Source: Candidatus Pacearchaeota archaeon (GTDB lineage Archaea; Nanobdellota; Nanobdellia; Pacearchaeales; GW2011-AR1). From it: a stretch of DNA of 44,978 nt. Position 1 is the first letter of the stretch. Each line of letters opens with the position of its first letter. Under the pieces are notes generated by a model. The model saw nothing but the letters and a program-made list of their open reading frames with translations, was not told the origin of the DNA and did no database searches. Location: NCBI GenBank assembly GCA_023139205.1, contig JAGLOA010000005.1:1-44978 (forward strand), given 5' to 3'. Position numbers and translations under genes: made by a program. Of this stretch, positions 1-8,563 are shown piece after piece.

Positions 1-147
1 TTCAGCATAGAACTACTAAAAGCCTCAATTTTAGTATTGTTTAGAAATTCTCTTTCTACTTATATTCTTGTTTTTTCTAAGATAGTTGTTATTTTATAGA
101 AGTAACATGATAGAAAAATTTATAAAGTTTAAATTTTTAGATTTGTT

Positions 148-333
148 ATGGAAAAAATTCCTATTTATAATGGGGTGGATTTTGAAAGAAGGAATGTTAT
201 TGCTTATTCTAAAGGGGATAAAAAAAGTAAATCTAATTCAAAAGAATACATCACACGGAGAGTTTTACTTTCATTTTACGATGCAACAATCTTGGTTGGA
301 GTTGCAAAAGGAATTGTAGCATTGTTAAAATAA
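148..333 (+). CDS. hypothetical protein (61 aa)
   Basis: ORF track; overlaps another ORF (86..319) in a different frame; no recognised domain. Confidence 0.4.
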   Translation: MEKIPIYNGVDFERRNVIAYSKGDKKSKSNSKEYITRRVLLSFYDATILVGVAKGIVALLK

Positions 334-477
334 TTCTAAGCATCCCCTCAAAAAATTATAATCCTATTTTTGACTATAACAACATTTAAAAACGAATTTT
401 ATTAGATAATTAAGTAACTGTTAGAATAAGGAAAAACTAATTCTAAGAGTAGATAGGTACAAGGAGGAAAAATTAAG

Positions 478-795
478 ATGAAAGTTTATGTAGGGAATTT
501 ACCCTTTAGTATTAATGACGAAGGATTTAAAAATCTTTTTTCAGATTATGAAACTGAAGAGATTACTCTCATTGCAGACAAGTTTTCAGGCAGATCAAAA
601 GGATTTGGTTTTGTTACTTTCAAAGATGATGAAACTGCTAAAAAAGCAATTTCAGAAATGAATGAAAAAGAAGTTGAAGGTAGAAAATTAACTGTTAATG
701 AGGCTAGACCAATTGATCCAGATAGACCTAGAAGACCTTCTAATGGAGGAAGATCTGGTGGTGGTAGAAGTTTCAACAACAATAGAAGATTCTAA
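478..795 (+). CDS. RRM-type RNA-binding protein with Gly/Arg-rich tail
   Basis: KVYVGNLPF (RNP2) and KGFGFVTF (RNP1), C-terminal RRPSNGGRSGGGRSF; AAGGAGG ribosome-binding site just upstream. Confidence 0.93.
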   Translation: MKVYVGNLPFSINDEGFKNLFSDYETEEITLIADKFSGRSKGFGFVTFKDDETAKKAISEMNEKEVEGRKLTVNEARPIDPDRPRRPSNGGRSGGGRSFNNNRRF

Positions 796-840
796 AAAAA
801 TTTTAGAAAGAATTAAATAGTTTATTTTTATTTTTTATTT

Positions 841-1020
841 ATGAAAAAGAAGGTGAATAAGAAAAAAGAGGACAATGAAGCTTTATTCATTCCAGCAGGT
901 TTGTTTGTAGGAATGGGTTTAGGATTTTTATATGACCAATTGGTAGTAGGGCTTTTCATTGGACTTGGGGCAGGATTTTTATTTTTCGCAATTGCGAAAA
1001 ATTTTAGGAAGAAAAAATAA
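841..1020 (+). CDS. small membrane protein (59 aa), not in supplied ORF track
   Basis: Manual translation MKKKVNKKKEDNEALFIPAGLFVGMGLGFLYDQLVVGLFIGLGAGFLFFAIAKNFRKKK; two hydrophobic segments with basic flanks. Confidence 0.6.
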   Translation: MKKKVNKKKEDNEALFIPAGLFVGMGLGFLYDQLVVGLFIGLGAGFLFFAIAKNFRKKK

Positions 1021-1135
1021 TTTTTTATGAAATTAAATCCTGCATGATTTTTGTAGAGGGGAAGTTTTAGATTAATTTTTGAAAAAAAGAAGGATTTATT
1101 ATTTTCTAAGTTAAGTTTATAATAATAAAGAGCCT

Positions 1136-1942
1136 TTGTTTATAATGAAGAAAAAATCAAAGGCAATGAAATATGCTGGGAAGAGTTTGTTGTTTGTCTT
1201 GAAAACACCTTATTATTTAGTTAAAGGAGTGTATGGTTTGAGCAAGAAAAATTCTCAAAGAATTGAAAAAAAGAAGATAGTAAAAAAGAGGAAGTTAATT
1301 ATTTCAAAATATGATGATTTTGAGAAAATTCATGTTATTTCTGGAGATTATGAAAAATGGCTTGGAGAAGTGTATGAATCAGAAAGCCAGATTGGGATAA
1401 TTCTAGGGGCAAGAGGTTCTGGGAAAACTGCGTTTGGGATTAAATTTTTAGAGAATATTTATTCAAAATATAAGAAAAATTGTTTTGCTATTGGATTTAA
1501 TGAAAATGAATTGCCCTTATGGATAAAAGCTGTTTCAGATATTTCTTTGCTGGAAAATAATTCTTTTGTGCTTATCGATGAAGGAGGGATATTATTTAAT
1601 TCCAGGAGTTCTATGAGCAATGCAAATAAAATGTTAAGTCAGTTGATAATGATTGCGAGACACAAGAACATGGGGATACTTTTTATTTCACAAAATTCAT
1701 CTAATCTAGAAGTTAATATTTTAAGGCAGGCAGATTTTCTTGTTTTAAAACCAAGTTCTTTATTGCAAAAAGAATTTGAAAGAAAAATAATTAAAAAAAT
1801 ATATTCAGAAGCAGAAGAACATTTTGATAAATTCAAAGAGAAAAAAGGAATCGCGCATATTTATTCTGGAAATTTCAGAGGTTTTATTTGCAACCCTCTG
1901 CCAAGTTTTTGGAAGGAAAATATAAGCAAGTCATTTAAGTGA
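1136..1942 (+). CDS. P-loop ATPase, Zot-like/packaging-ATPase-like
   Basis: Walker A GARGSGKT, Walker B-like SFVLIDEGG, ARHKNMGILFISQN sensor-like motif; very basic N-terminus. Start may be at 1145 (MKKKSKAM). Confidence 0.6.
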   Translation: MFIMKKKSKAMKYAGKSLLFVLKTPYYLVKGVYGLSKKNSQRIEKKKIVKKRKLIISKYDDFEKIHVISGDYEKWLGEVYESESQIGIILGARGSGKTAFGIKFLENIYSKYKKNCFAIGFNENELPLWIKAVSDISLLENNSFVLIDEGGILFNSRSSMSNANKMLSQLIMIARHKNMGILFISQNSSNLEVNILRQADFLVLKPSSLLQKEFERKIIKKIYSEAEEHFDKFKEKKGIAHIYSGNFRGFICNPLPSFWKENISKSFK

Positions 1943-1976
1943 AAAGTTTTAAAAAGGGATTTTTGTATGGAGGAAT

Positions 1977-2414
1977 ATGGCAATTAAACAAGGAAATAAA
2001 GTTAAGATTGAATACGAAGGGAAATTTGAGACTGGGGAAGTTTTTGATTCTTCTAATCGTGGAGATGTTTCTAATCCAATAGAATTTGAAGTTGGTGCTG
2101 GCAAAGTGATTAAAGGTTTTGATGAAGCAGTAATTGGAATGGAAGAAGGTCAGGAAAAAGAGTTTTCTATGAATCCTGAAGATGGTTATGGAGAAGTTAA
2201 ACCTGAGTTAAAGAAAGAAGTTCCTCGAAGTGCTCTTCCTGAGGGGCAAGAACCTCAAGTTGGAATGGGTTTAATGATGACTGCTCCAACAGGACAGCAA
2301 ATACCTGCAAAAATAATTGAAGTTGATAAAGAGAAAATTGTTTTAGATTTAAATCATCCTCTTGCCGGGAAAAAATTGAATTTTAAAATAAAGGTTGTTG
2401 GGATTAGCGATTAG
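1977..2414 (+). CDS. FKBP-type peptidyl-prolyl cis-trans isomerase (SlyD-like)
   Basis: KVKIEYEGKFETGEVFDSS...GKVIKGFDEAVIGMEEGQEKEFSMNPEDGYGE...DLNHPLAGKKLNFKI. Confidence 0.95.
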   Translation: MAIKQGNKVKIEYEGKFETGEVFDSSNRGDVSNPIEFEVGAGKVIKGFDEAVIGMEEGQEKEFSMNPEDGYGEVKPELKKEVPRSALPEGQEPQVGMGLMMTAPTGQQIPAKIIEVDKEKIVLDLNHPLAGKKLNFKIKVVGISD

Positions 2415-2478
2415 GTTTTTTATTTAGAAAAGACTAGGATTAGAAAAGTTTAAATAATTTTAATTAATAAAGTAAGCT

Positions 2479-2676
2479 ATGGAATTCAAACCAAATTTTT
2501 GGAAAGTTATCTTATCTTTAATAGGAGGATTGATAGTTATTCCTTTTCTTTTTGGTTTAATAATTGAATTAACTACAAATAATGCAGAGATTCAAGGTAA
2601 TTCTCCAATGATTATTGCAATTATAGGAATATTCCTAATTTACATTATTTGGAGTTTATTACAAAAAAATAGATAA
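2479..2676 (+). CDS. small membrane protein
   Basis: 65 aa with two hydrophobic segments. Confidence 0.5.
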   Translation: MEFKPNFWKVILSLIGGLIVIPFLFGLIIELTTNNAEIQGNSPMIIAIIGIFLIYIIWSLLQKNR

Positions 2677-2800
2677 TTCCAGAATCCTTAGATTATATGC
2701 CAGACATCTTAAATTAATTTTTTATTTATTTGTTTTTATTTTGAAAGATTTATATAGTTTTTTATCTTTAATATTTACGTAAAAGGGGGTATAAAAAGAG

Positions 2801-3010
2801 ATGATAAAATTTTGGAAAAAGAGGCTTAAAAAATTAGATGTCTTTGATATTGGATTGATTAAGTGGAGTGTTGTAGCTTTTACTTTGTTTGTTATAACAA
2901 TTTGGCCAGCAGCAATGATTTGGGTACATTCAATGAATCCTTGGTATTTTTTAATAGTGGCTGTTATAATTGCTGCAAGACCGATTTATAGAGTTTATAT
3001 TAAGAAATAA
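2801..3010 (+). CDS. small membrane protein
   Basis: 69 aa with two hydrophobic segments; AAAGGGGG upstream of ATG. Confidence 0.5.
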   Translation: MIKFWKKRLKKLDVFDIGLIKWSVVAFTLFVITIWPAAMIWVHSMNPWYFLIVAVIIAARPIYRVYIKK

Positions 3011-3166
3011 TTAAACATTAGATAATTTCTTTTTCATTAATTCTTTTTGATTTAAATATAATAGTATCACTGCTCCAATTATAAAGAGCCAATCAACTAA
3101 AAAAGTTAGAGCTAGGAAACCTAATGCGATTATTGAGAAGATTATTACTTTTGGATTTGGTTTCAT
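3011..3166 (-). CDS. small membrane protein (51 aa) at end of Doc/antitoxin operon, not in supplied ORF track
   Basis: Manual translation MKPNPKVIIFSIIALGFLALTFLVDWLFIIGAVILLYLNQKELMKKKLSNV; ATGA overlap with the upstream gene. Confidence 0.55.
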   Translation of the reverse strand: MKPNPKVIIFSIIALGFLALTFLVDWLFIIGAVILLYLNQKELMKKKLSNV

Positions 3167-3369
3167 TTTAATTTTTCTTCAATTATTTGTGAAATTGGCT
3201 TGCCTGTTTTTTCTCTAAGTTTCTTAAGTTTATTTATTATTCCCACTGACAAAGTTATATCTATTCTCTTTCTCTGAAATGGAAGTTCTCTAGTTTTGTC
3301 GTAATTTTCAAGAGCCTCAAATACATCTTTGTATTCTTTCAAAATTTTTTTAATTTCACTTAATTGCAT
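3163..3369 (-). CDS. putative antitoxin (RHH-like C-terminus)
   Basis: RIDITLSVGIINKLKKLREKTGKPISQIIEEKLK resembles ribbon-helix-helix; overlaps the Doc-like gene. Confidence 0.6.
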   Translation of the reverse strand: MQLSEIKKILKEYKDVFEALENYDKTRELPFQRKRIDITLSVGIINKLKKLREKTGKPISQIIEEKLK

Positions 3370-3709
3370 TTTTTAATCTCCATTCTATATTTCTTATTTT
3401 ATGAATATTATTCTTTGATATTGAGATTATGTGATGAAGTAATAAATCTCTATCTGCTTCTTTATTGTATTTATTTGCAAAAGCTAAACAGACGAATGTT
3501 GCAGTTCTTTTGTTTCCATCTGAGAATGGATGATCAACTAAAATTGCCCTTACTAAATATGCTAATTTATTATAAGGACCTAATTTTTTTTCCTGTAGTT
3601 TATCAAATGCAAAGTCAATACTTGAATCGCTTCTAAGAGTTCCGCCAAATCCTTTGTTGATTCTTAATAAATTTTCTTTGCTTATTATCTCACTAATATC
3701 CATACACAT
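3356..3709 (-). CDS. Doc/Fic-family toxin
   Basis: HPFSDGNKRTATFVCLAFANKY matches the Fic/Doc HxFx(D/N)xNKRT core motif; Doc-like size (117 aa). Confidence 0.85.
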   Translation of the reverse strand: MCMDISEIISKENLLRINKGFGGTLRSDSSIDFAFDKLQEKKLGPYNKLAYLVRAILVDHPFSDGNKRTATFVCLAFANKYNKEADRDLLLHHIISISKNNIHKIRNIEWRLKNAIK

Positions 3710-3847
3710 AAATAATTGTTAGTTATTTATAAATCTTTCTATTGAAACATTTTGGATTTGGTTTCATGTTTTAGGGGAGTATTTATTTATTCTTTAAACT
3801 TAAACCCGATAAACTTTAAATAATGTACTTTCTCTTGATTTTGTAAG

Positions 3848-4423
3848 ATGAAAAAGAATTTTTCTTTTATTTTTTTAGGCATGACCCATGGTTTTATTGA
3901 TGATTTTAATAAACAAAAAAAACTTATTAAAGAAATAAAACCTGAGTTTATTTTCTCTGAAGATATGCAGGATATTTCACTTATTTCTATTGGAGATTAT
4001 TCTTCTTTTTTACAAAATAAAAAACATTCTTTGATGACTTCTTTTGGAGATGTTGAAAAATTAGTTTCTATATACAAAGAGGACAACATCAAATTAATTG
4101 GGATTGATTTTGAGAATTTTGGATTTTCTGAGAAAATTGCGAATAAAATTAATAATAAAGAAGAAATAACAAAAGAAGAGGAAAAAGAAATAGAAAAATT
4201 AGTGGATAAAAGAGAAGAATACCATATTAAAAAAATATCTAATCAGAATAATTTATCAAAAAAACCAATTTTGGTATTTCTTGGTTCTTGGCATTTGAGA
4301 AGCGAGGGTTTAATTGTAAATAAGATTAAAAATTCAAAGATTATATTTCCCGCAAACAAAAAAGGTGAAATGGTTTTAGAACCAACAAAAGATAAAATTG
4401 TTTACATGGAGAAAAATATATGA
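3848..4423 (+). CDS. TraB/ChaN/EreA (TIKI)-superfamily-like protein
   Basis: Paired GxxH motifs (FLGMTHG and FLGSWH) plus IFSE and REEYHIKKI. Confidence 0.45.
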   Translation: MKKNFSFIFLGMTHGFIDDFNKQKKLIKEIKPEFIFSEDMQDISLISIGDYSSFLQNKKHSLMTSFGDVEKLVSIYKEDNIKLIGIDFENFGFSEKIANKINNKEEITKEEEKEIEKLVDKREEYHIKKISNQNNLSKKPILVFLGSWHLRSEGLIVNKIKNSKIIFPANKKGEMVLEPTKDKIVYMEKNI

Positions 4424-4485
4424 TAAAAGAATTATTATATGTTTTGGAAGAAAAGATTTAAATAAAAGTTTTTTATTAAATAAAT

Positions 4486-4878
4486 ATGAAAAAGAGGGTT
4501 GGTGGAGAAGTTAGGGTATCACAGAAGTTTGTAACTGCACTTGCCATTGTGAGTATACTTGGGTTTTTGGGAATTATGAGCCAAAGTTTTTTTGGATTTG
4601 ATTCAGGTGAATATATTGAATGTTTTCTTATGTTGATAATTGGGTCTGGATTGATAATAGAAGCGAAGGTAAAAAAATTAAAGTCTCTTTCAAAGGGGAT
4701 AACGTCGAGCAATATAACTCATCTAACAACTGTGATTATTGGTTTGATTGCAATTGTTGCCGGAGTTTTTAGTTTCCCATTGATAAGAATAGTCAATCCT
4801 TCTTTTCTTGCGATAAAAGGAATAATCAGCATAATTGCGATTGTTGTTATTATAATTCAGACCTGGGTTATTGATTAG
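4486..4878 (+). CDS. membrane protein of unknown function
   Basis: Four hydrophobic segments. Confidence 0.6.
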   Translation: MKKRVGGEVRVSQKFVTALAIVSILGFLGIMSQSFFGFDSGEYIECFLMLIIGSGLIIEAKVKKLKSLSKGITSSNITHLTTVIIGLIAIVAGVFSFPLIRIVNPSFLAIKGIISIIAIVVIIIQTWVID

Positions 4879-4912
4879 GGAGATTTATAATTATTGAATA
4901 TTTATAATTCTT

Positions 4913-5578
4913 ATGAAAATAAAAGATCTTCCAAAACAAAATAGGCCAAGAGAAAGATTTCTAAAACATGGACCTGAAGTTTTGAGTGATGCTGAACTTT
5001 TTGCAATCTTTTTGAGGACAGGAACAATAAATGAAAATGTTATTGATATGTCAAATAGGTTAATTGCAGAATATGGGTTGGATAAATTATTTGAATGTTC
5101 ATTAAAAGAACTCCAAGAAATAAAAGGCATTGGTCCAGGTAAAGCAATGCAAATTTTAACAATAGCAGAACTCCAAAAACGTATTAATCAATCTAAAAAA
5201 CCAATTAAGAAAATCATTTGTGCAGAAGATGTTTTTAATTTATTTCATGAAAGATTAAAAGACAAAAAAGAAGAGCATTTTTATGTTTTGATTTTAAATA
5301 CTCAGAATATAATTATTGGCGAAGAATTGGTGAGCAAGGGCATTTTAGATGCTTCGATTATTCATCCAAGAGAAATATTTAAACCTGCAATTAAAAATTC
5401 TGCCAGTAAAATAATTCTTTTGCATAATCATCCTTCAGGAAATCCAAATCCAAGTCCAGAAGATTTAGAGATAACTAAAAAATTAATGAATGTTGGGAAC
5501 GAAGTAGAAATAAAAGTTTTGGATCATGTTATTATTGGTGATGGGAAATTTTGGAGTTGGGTTGAGAAGAAAGATTAA
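4913..5578 (+). CDS. radC: RadC family JAB/MPN-domain protein
   Basis: KIKDLPKQNRPRERFLKHGPEVLSDAELFAIFLRTG, HhH GIGPGKA, LLHNHPSGNPNPSPEDLEITKKL, VLDHVIIGDGKFWSW. Confidence 0.95.
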   Translation: MKIKDLPKQNRPRERFLKHGPEVLSDAELFAIFLRTGTINENVIDMSNRLIAEYGLDKLFECSLKELQEIKGIGPGKAMQILTIAELQKRINQSKKPIKKIICAEDVFNLFHERLKDKKEEHFYVLILNTQNIIIGEELVSKGILDASIIHPREIFKPAIKNSASKIILLHNHPSGNPNPSPEDLEITKKLMNVGNEVEIKVLDHVIIGDGKFWSWVEKKD

Positions 5579-5808
5579 ACTGAACAATAAGGCAACTTAT
5601 TTTTTAATCTTTTTTGCTCTTGTTTAAAATGTTTTTTGCATAAATAACACCAACCAGAATCTTTGTTTTTCTTTCCTAAATCTGGATAAACTTCTTTATA
5701 TGCAATATTTTTGCATTTTCCTTCATAATCACATAATGGTCTTCTTTTTCCATTAACAATTTTATGTCTTACAGTTGATTTCATTATTTTTTTTAAAATA
5801 CCATTCAA
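5575..5808 (-). CDS. small Cys-rich putative zinc-binding protein
   Basis: CDYEGKC...CYLCKKH; start may be internal Met (~5784). Overlaps end of RNA ligase gene and stop of radC. Confidence 0.55.
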   Translation of the reverse strand: MNGILKKIMKSTVRHKIVNGKRRPLCDYEGKCKNIAYKEVYPDLGKKNKDSGWCYLCKKHFKQEQKRLKNKLPYCSV

Positions 5809-6382
5809 ACATGTCTTTTCTTAACTTTGCCATTCGACCATCTGGGTGTGTGAAAACAATCCCTTCAATAAATCCTTCTTTATTTCCTTTCATACACGAA
5901 TATAGAGGTAATAATTCTTTGAACCATTCTGAAATTGTTTTGAAGTCTTTAGGATATTTTCCCCATGATTTAAATTTTAAATGTTTCTGACAAAATCCTG
6001 AAAAAGGTATCCACAAATGTTCTTCTAATTTGTAAGGATTGCCATTTACTCTTGGACCAATTAATTCTCCGAAGTGTTGACCATCTCCCAAAAATTCTAA
6101 ATACCCTCGCTCTTTTGAATTTAATATCCCTTCTATTAACCATTTCTTTCCTTTGTTAATGAAAGGAATTCTCTCAGTTCGATTAAAAACAGCAATGACT
6201 GTTCCTTCCTGAATCAAAATACTTACATTAGTTCCATGCAATTTCTCAATGGCCATTACAGAATCATCTTCAAAAACCCAATTATATCCTGCTACAATTA
6301 AATCTTTTACAACATAATTTCCATCTTTCATAACTCTTACAAAAGGACTTTCAATTTTCGGCATATCTTTAATTTTTTGCAT
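5762..6382 (-). CDS. RNA ligase family protein (nucleotidyltransferase fold)
   Basis: Motif I EKLHGTN, motif III-like FGELIG, motif IV EGIVF, motif V AKLRKDMF. Confidence 0.8.
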   Translation of the reverse strand: MQKIKDMPKIESPFVRVMKDGNYVVKDLIVAGYNWVFEDDSVMAIEKLHGTNVSILIQEGTVIAVFNRTERIPFINKGKKWLIEGILNSKERGYLEFLGDGQHFGELIGPRVNGNPYKLEEHLWIPFSGFCQKHLKFKSWGKYPKDFKTISEWFKELLPLYSCMKGNKEGFIEGIVFTHPDGRMAKLRKDMFEWYFKKNNEINCKT

Positions 6383-6407
6383 TTTTGACTTTATTTAATT
6401 AAGAATA

Positions 6408-6428
6408 GCCTGCAAGAATATTGCAGGC
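6408..6428. repeat. perfect 8-bp inverted repeat (GCCTGCAA-GAATA-TTGCAGGC)
   Basis: Direct reading; upstream of RNA ligase start. Confidence 0.7.
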
Positions 6429-6571
6429 AACAAATTAAAATTTAACCTAAGCAGAATTAATCTGTAAGGAACCGGCAACATGGCCTTGGTTTATTTTTGT
6501 TATTTAATATCTGTTGATGCACATGGCATCTTTTTTTCTCTACAGATTTATCTATTAATTCAAAAACAAAT

Positions 6572-6919
6572 TTATGATTTAATGGTGGGTGATGTTTTTG
6601 AAATTTCTTCAATAGATTTTGATGCTTCTTCAATTGCTTTAATCTGTTCATCCAATACTTTTTCTTTATATTCCATTTGCTCTTTTAAATTTTCAAACTC
6701 TTGTTTAGACCTGTCGATTTCTAATTCCTTTTTTCTTTCTTCCCTTTTAATATCTTCCTGGATATCTTTTTTCCAGTTTTCCAATTCTTTTTTTAATTTA
6801 CCAATTTTCTGTTCTTTCTTTTTTACATCTTCTTTAAGATTAGATTTAGAATTCATAATCCCTAATTTTCTTTTGATTAATCTTTCAACAATACTATATC
6901 TTGATTGGCTCTCACTCAT
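6572..6919 (-). CDS. coiled-coil protein of unknown function
   Basis: 115 aa, highly charged heptad-like Lys/Glu-rich composition. Confidence 0.55.
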   Translation of the reverse strand: MSESQSRYSIVERLIKRKLGIMNSKSNLKEDVKKKEQKIGKLKKELENWKKDIQEDIKREERKKELEIDRSKQEFENLKEQMEYKEKVLDEQIKAIEEASKSIEEISKTSPTIKS

Positions 6920-7004
6920 TGTATATCTTAAAATTTTGTAAAACTTAAATAATTAATGTGTAAGTTTTTGCACCCCCAAAAAATTTAAATACTCCAGGAT
7001 ACTT

Positions 7005-7100
7005 TATTTTATGTAAGTGGATCGGTTCCGTAAAAGGTTTATTTATATAAACTGACCAACGCTCATGCGTGTGATTGGTTGGGAAGACCGCTAATCGCTT
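7005..7100 (+). ncRNA. candidate structured non-coding RNA
   Basis: Locally GC-richer intergenic segment with nested stem ACCAA-CGC-TCAT-GCG-TGTGA-TTGGT; TTTAAATA box ~25-30 nt upstream; no ORF. Confidence 0.3.
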
Positions 7101-7105
7101 ACAAT

Positions 7106-7387
7106 TTATTTTCTTTTAATCCATTGTTTTGGGGTTAACGCAAAATCATTTAAACCTGCGATTTTTTTAAACCCGTCAAATTCCACGGGATTAAAATTCT
7201 TATTATAAATACTCTCCCACAATCCTAAAAATTCCCTAGTATTACGATTACGAATCCAATTTCTTATAACATCGTCTGACCTTTGATTATCTTTGTAACC
7301 AGCAATATCTGTTAAACAAATGTAGTCTTTTTCATCTTGTAAAATTATATTAACATCTTTGTTTAACACTCTCGATCTTTCATTCAT
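7106..7387 (-). CDS. KilA-N domain protein, apparently truncated
   Basis: DDVIRNWIRNRNTREFLGLWESIYNKNFNPVEFDGFKKIAGLNDFALTPKQWIKRK; ends directly after the conserved TPKQWI segment. Confidence 0.75.
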   Translation of the reverse strand: MNERSRVLNKDVNIILQDEKDYICLTDIAGYKDNQRSDDVIRNWIRNRNTREFLGLWESIYNKNFNPVEFDGFKKIAGLNDFALTPKQWIKRK

Positions 7388-8265
7388 CCCCTAATCTCCA
7401 TTTCAACCAACTTCTTCTTTTTCTTTTTCTCCCTAATCTTCTTCTCTTCATCTAATAAGTAATTTTCATCACTAACAACATCTTCTCCAGTTTCTTGTTC
7501 TAATTCTTCTCTTGCATTTTTTGCAATCTTTCCACCTTTTCTAGAAACATTAATATGCTCTTCAAATTCTTCTGGATTTTGTGTTCTTTCAATTTCTGCT
7601 GTAGATGCCTCTCCAAGCATACCAAAAATCAATTCCAAATCAGTCATATGGTCTCTCAGGTTTTCTTTATCTAATCCTTTAAATTTTTTATATTCATTTG
7701 GAGTCATTCCAAAACTGGCTTTAGAAATTTCTGCTGTTAAAATTGCAAAATCACTTTGTTCTCTCGTGCCCTTTAGGGTATCAACTCCTCTTATTTTCCA
7801 TTCATCAGTTAAATCCTGCCGAACTGCAATCCCTCTTAATCTTTTATCAATCCACATTTTAGAATATCCTTTTTTCTCATAAATTTCTTTCATTCTCTCT
7901 TGAGCTAACTCTGGGTTTTCTATTTCCTGAACTCTTTCATAACCAACTTTTGCAAGCCATCTCTTAAACGGCTCTGCTTTTTTTGATGGGATTGACTGGA
8001 TTATTCGGAAAATACCTTCTGTATCTGCACAATTCATTAATTGTTTCCCTCCTTTTGTATGGATTAAAAGGGTATGTACAATTTGTACCCATCCTTCTGC
8101 TAAAATTTCATCTCTTTGCTTTATTTTTTGGATATATTGCTTAGGGTCTTTTGAGTAAGTTAAAACAGAAATAATATCCTCCAGAACAAACCACCATCTT
8201 TCAGCATACCAAGTTTTTCTTATAGCCTTTCCATTAAATATAGCTATATGTGTTTCTTCTTTCAT
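7384..8265 (-). CDS. BRO-N/phage antirepressor-like protein
   Basis: AIFNGKAIRKTWYAERWWFVLEDIISVLT...PSKKAEPFKRWLAKVGYERVQEIENPELAQERM...RGIAVRQDLTDEWKIRGV. Confidence 0.8.
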   Translation of the reverse strand: MKEETHIAIFNGKAIRKTWYAERWWFVLEDIISVLTYSKDPKQYIQKIKQRDEILAEGWVQIVHTLLIHTKGGKQLMNCADTEGIFRIIQSIPSKKAEPFKRWLAKVGYERVQEIENPELAQERMKEIYEKKGYSKMWIDKRLRGIAVRQDLTDEWKIRGVDTLKGTREQSDFAILTAEISKASFGMTPNEYKKFKGLDKENLRDHMTDLELIFGMLGEASTAEIERTQNPEEFEEHINVSRKGGKIAKNAREELEQETGEDVVSDENYLLDEEKKIREKKKKKKLVEMEIRG

Positions 8266-8280
8266 TTTTGTTTTATTCTC

Positions 8281-8493
8281 TTAAACTTTAAATTTATTTG
8301 TATTTTTCTTGCCATCCAGATAAGTTATAATAATCTTTCTTGCTTTTTCATCTTCTGCAAGATAAGAATAAAGTTCTTTTCCTTTCTCCAGATTGCACCC
8401 TTCAACTACTAGTTTATTAATTGAAATATATGCTGTTGCTCTTTTGAAAATTATCCTGCTTTTCCAGCCAATTCCAAGAGGTTTAAGTTTCAT
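8281..8493 (-). CDS. small protein, possibly AbrB/SpoVT-like
   Basis: RATAYISINKLVVEGCNLEKGKELYSYLAEDEKARKIIITYL resembles a swapped-hairpin DNA-binding fold. Confidence 0.4.
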   Translation of the reverse strand: MKLKPLGIGWKSRIIFKRATAYISINKLVVEGCNLEKGKELYSYLAEDEKARKIIITYLDGKKNTNKFKV

Positions 8494-8502
8494 AGATTAT
8501 TT

Positions 8503-8535
8503 AGGCACCTCAATTATATAAACTTTTTGGTGCCT
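8503..8535. promoter_or_regulatory. inverted repeat between divergent genes, candidate operator
   Basis: AGGCACC (8503-8509) and GGTGCCT (8529-8535) around AT-rich TATA-like sequences. Confidence 0.5.
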
Positions 8536-8563
8536 CAAAATTTATATATTAAAAAAACATTAT

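Noticed and set aside
86-319. ORF 86..319 (+)
   Set aside because: Overlaps 148..333 in another frame; composition looks like a frame shadow and no domain is recognisable
6457-6651. 64-aa minus-strand ORF overlapping the coiled-coil ORF
   Set aside because: Low-complexity Lys/His/Gln composition, out of frame with the better ORF, no support
6480-6941. 153-aa plus-strand ORF opposite the coiled-coil gene
   Set aside because: Ser/Phe/Ile-rich translation typical of the antisense of a Lys/Glu-rich coiled coil
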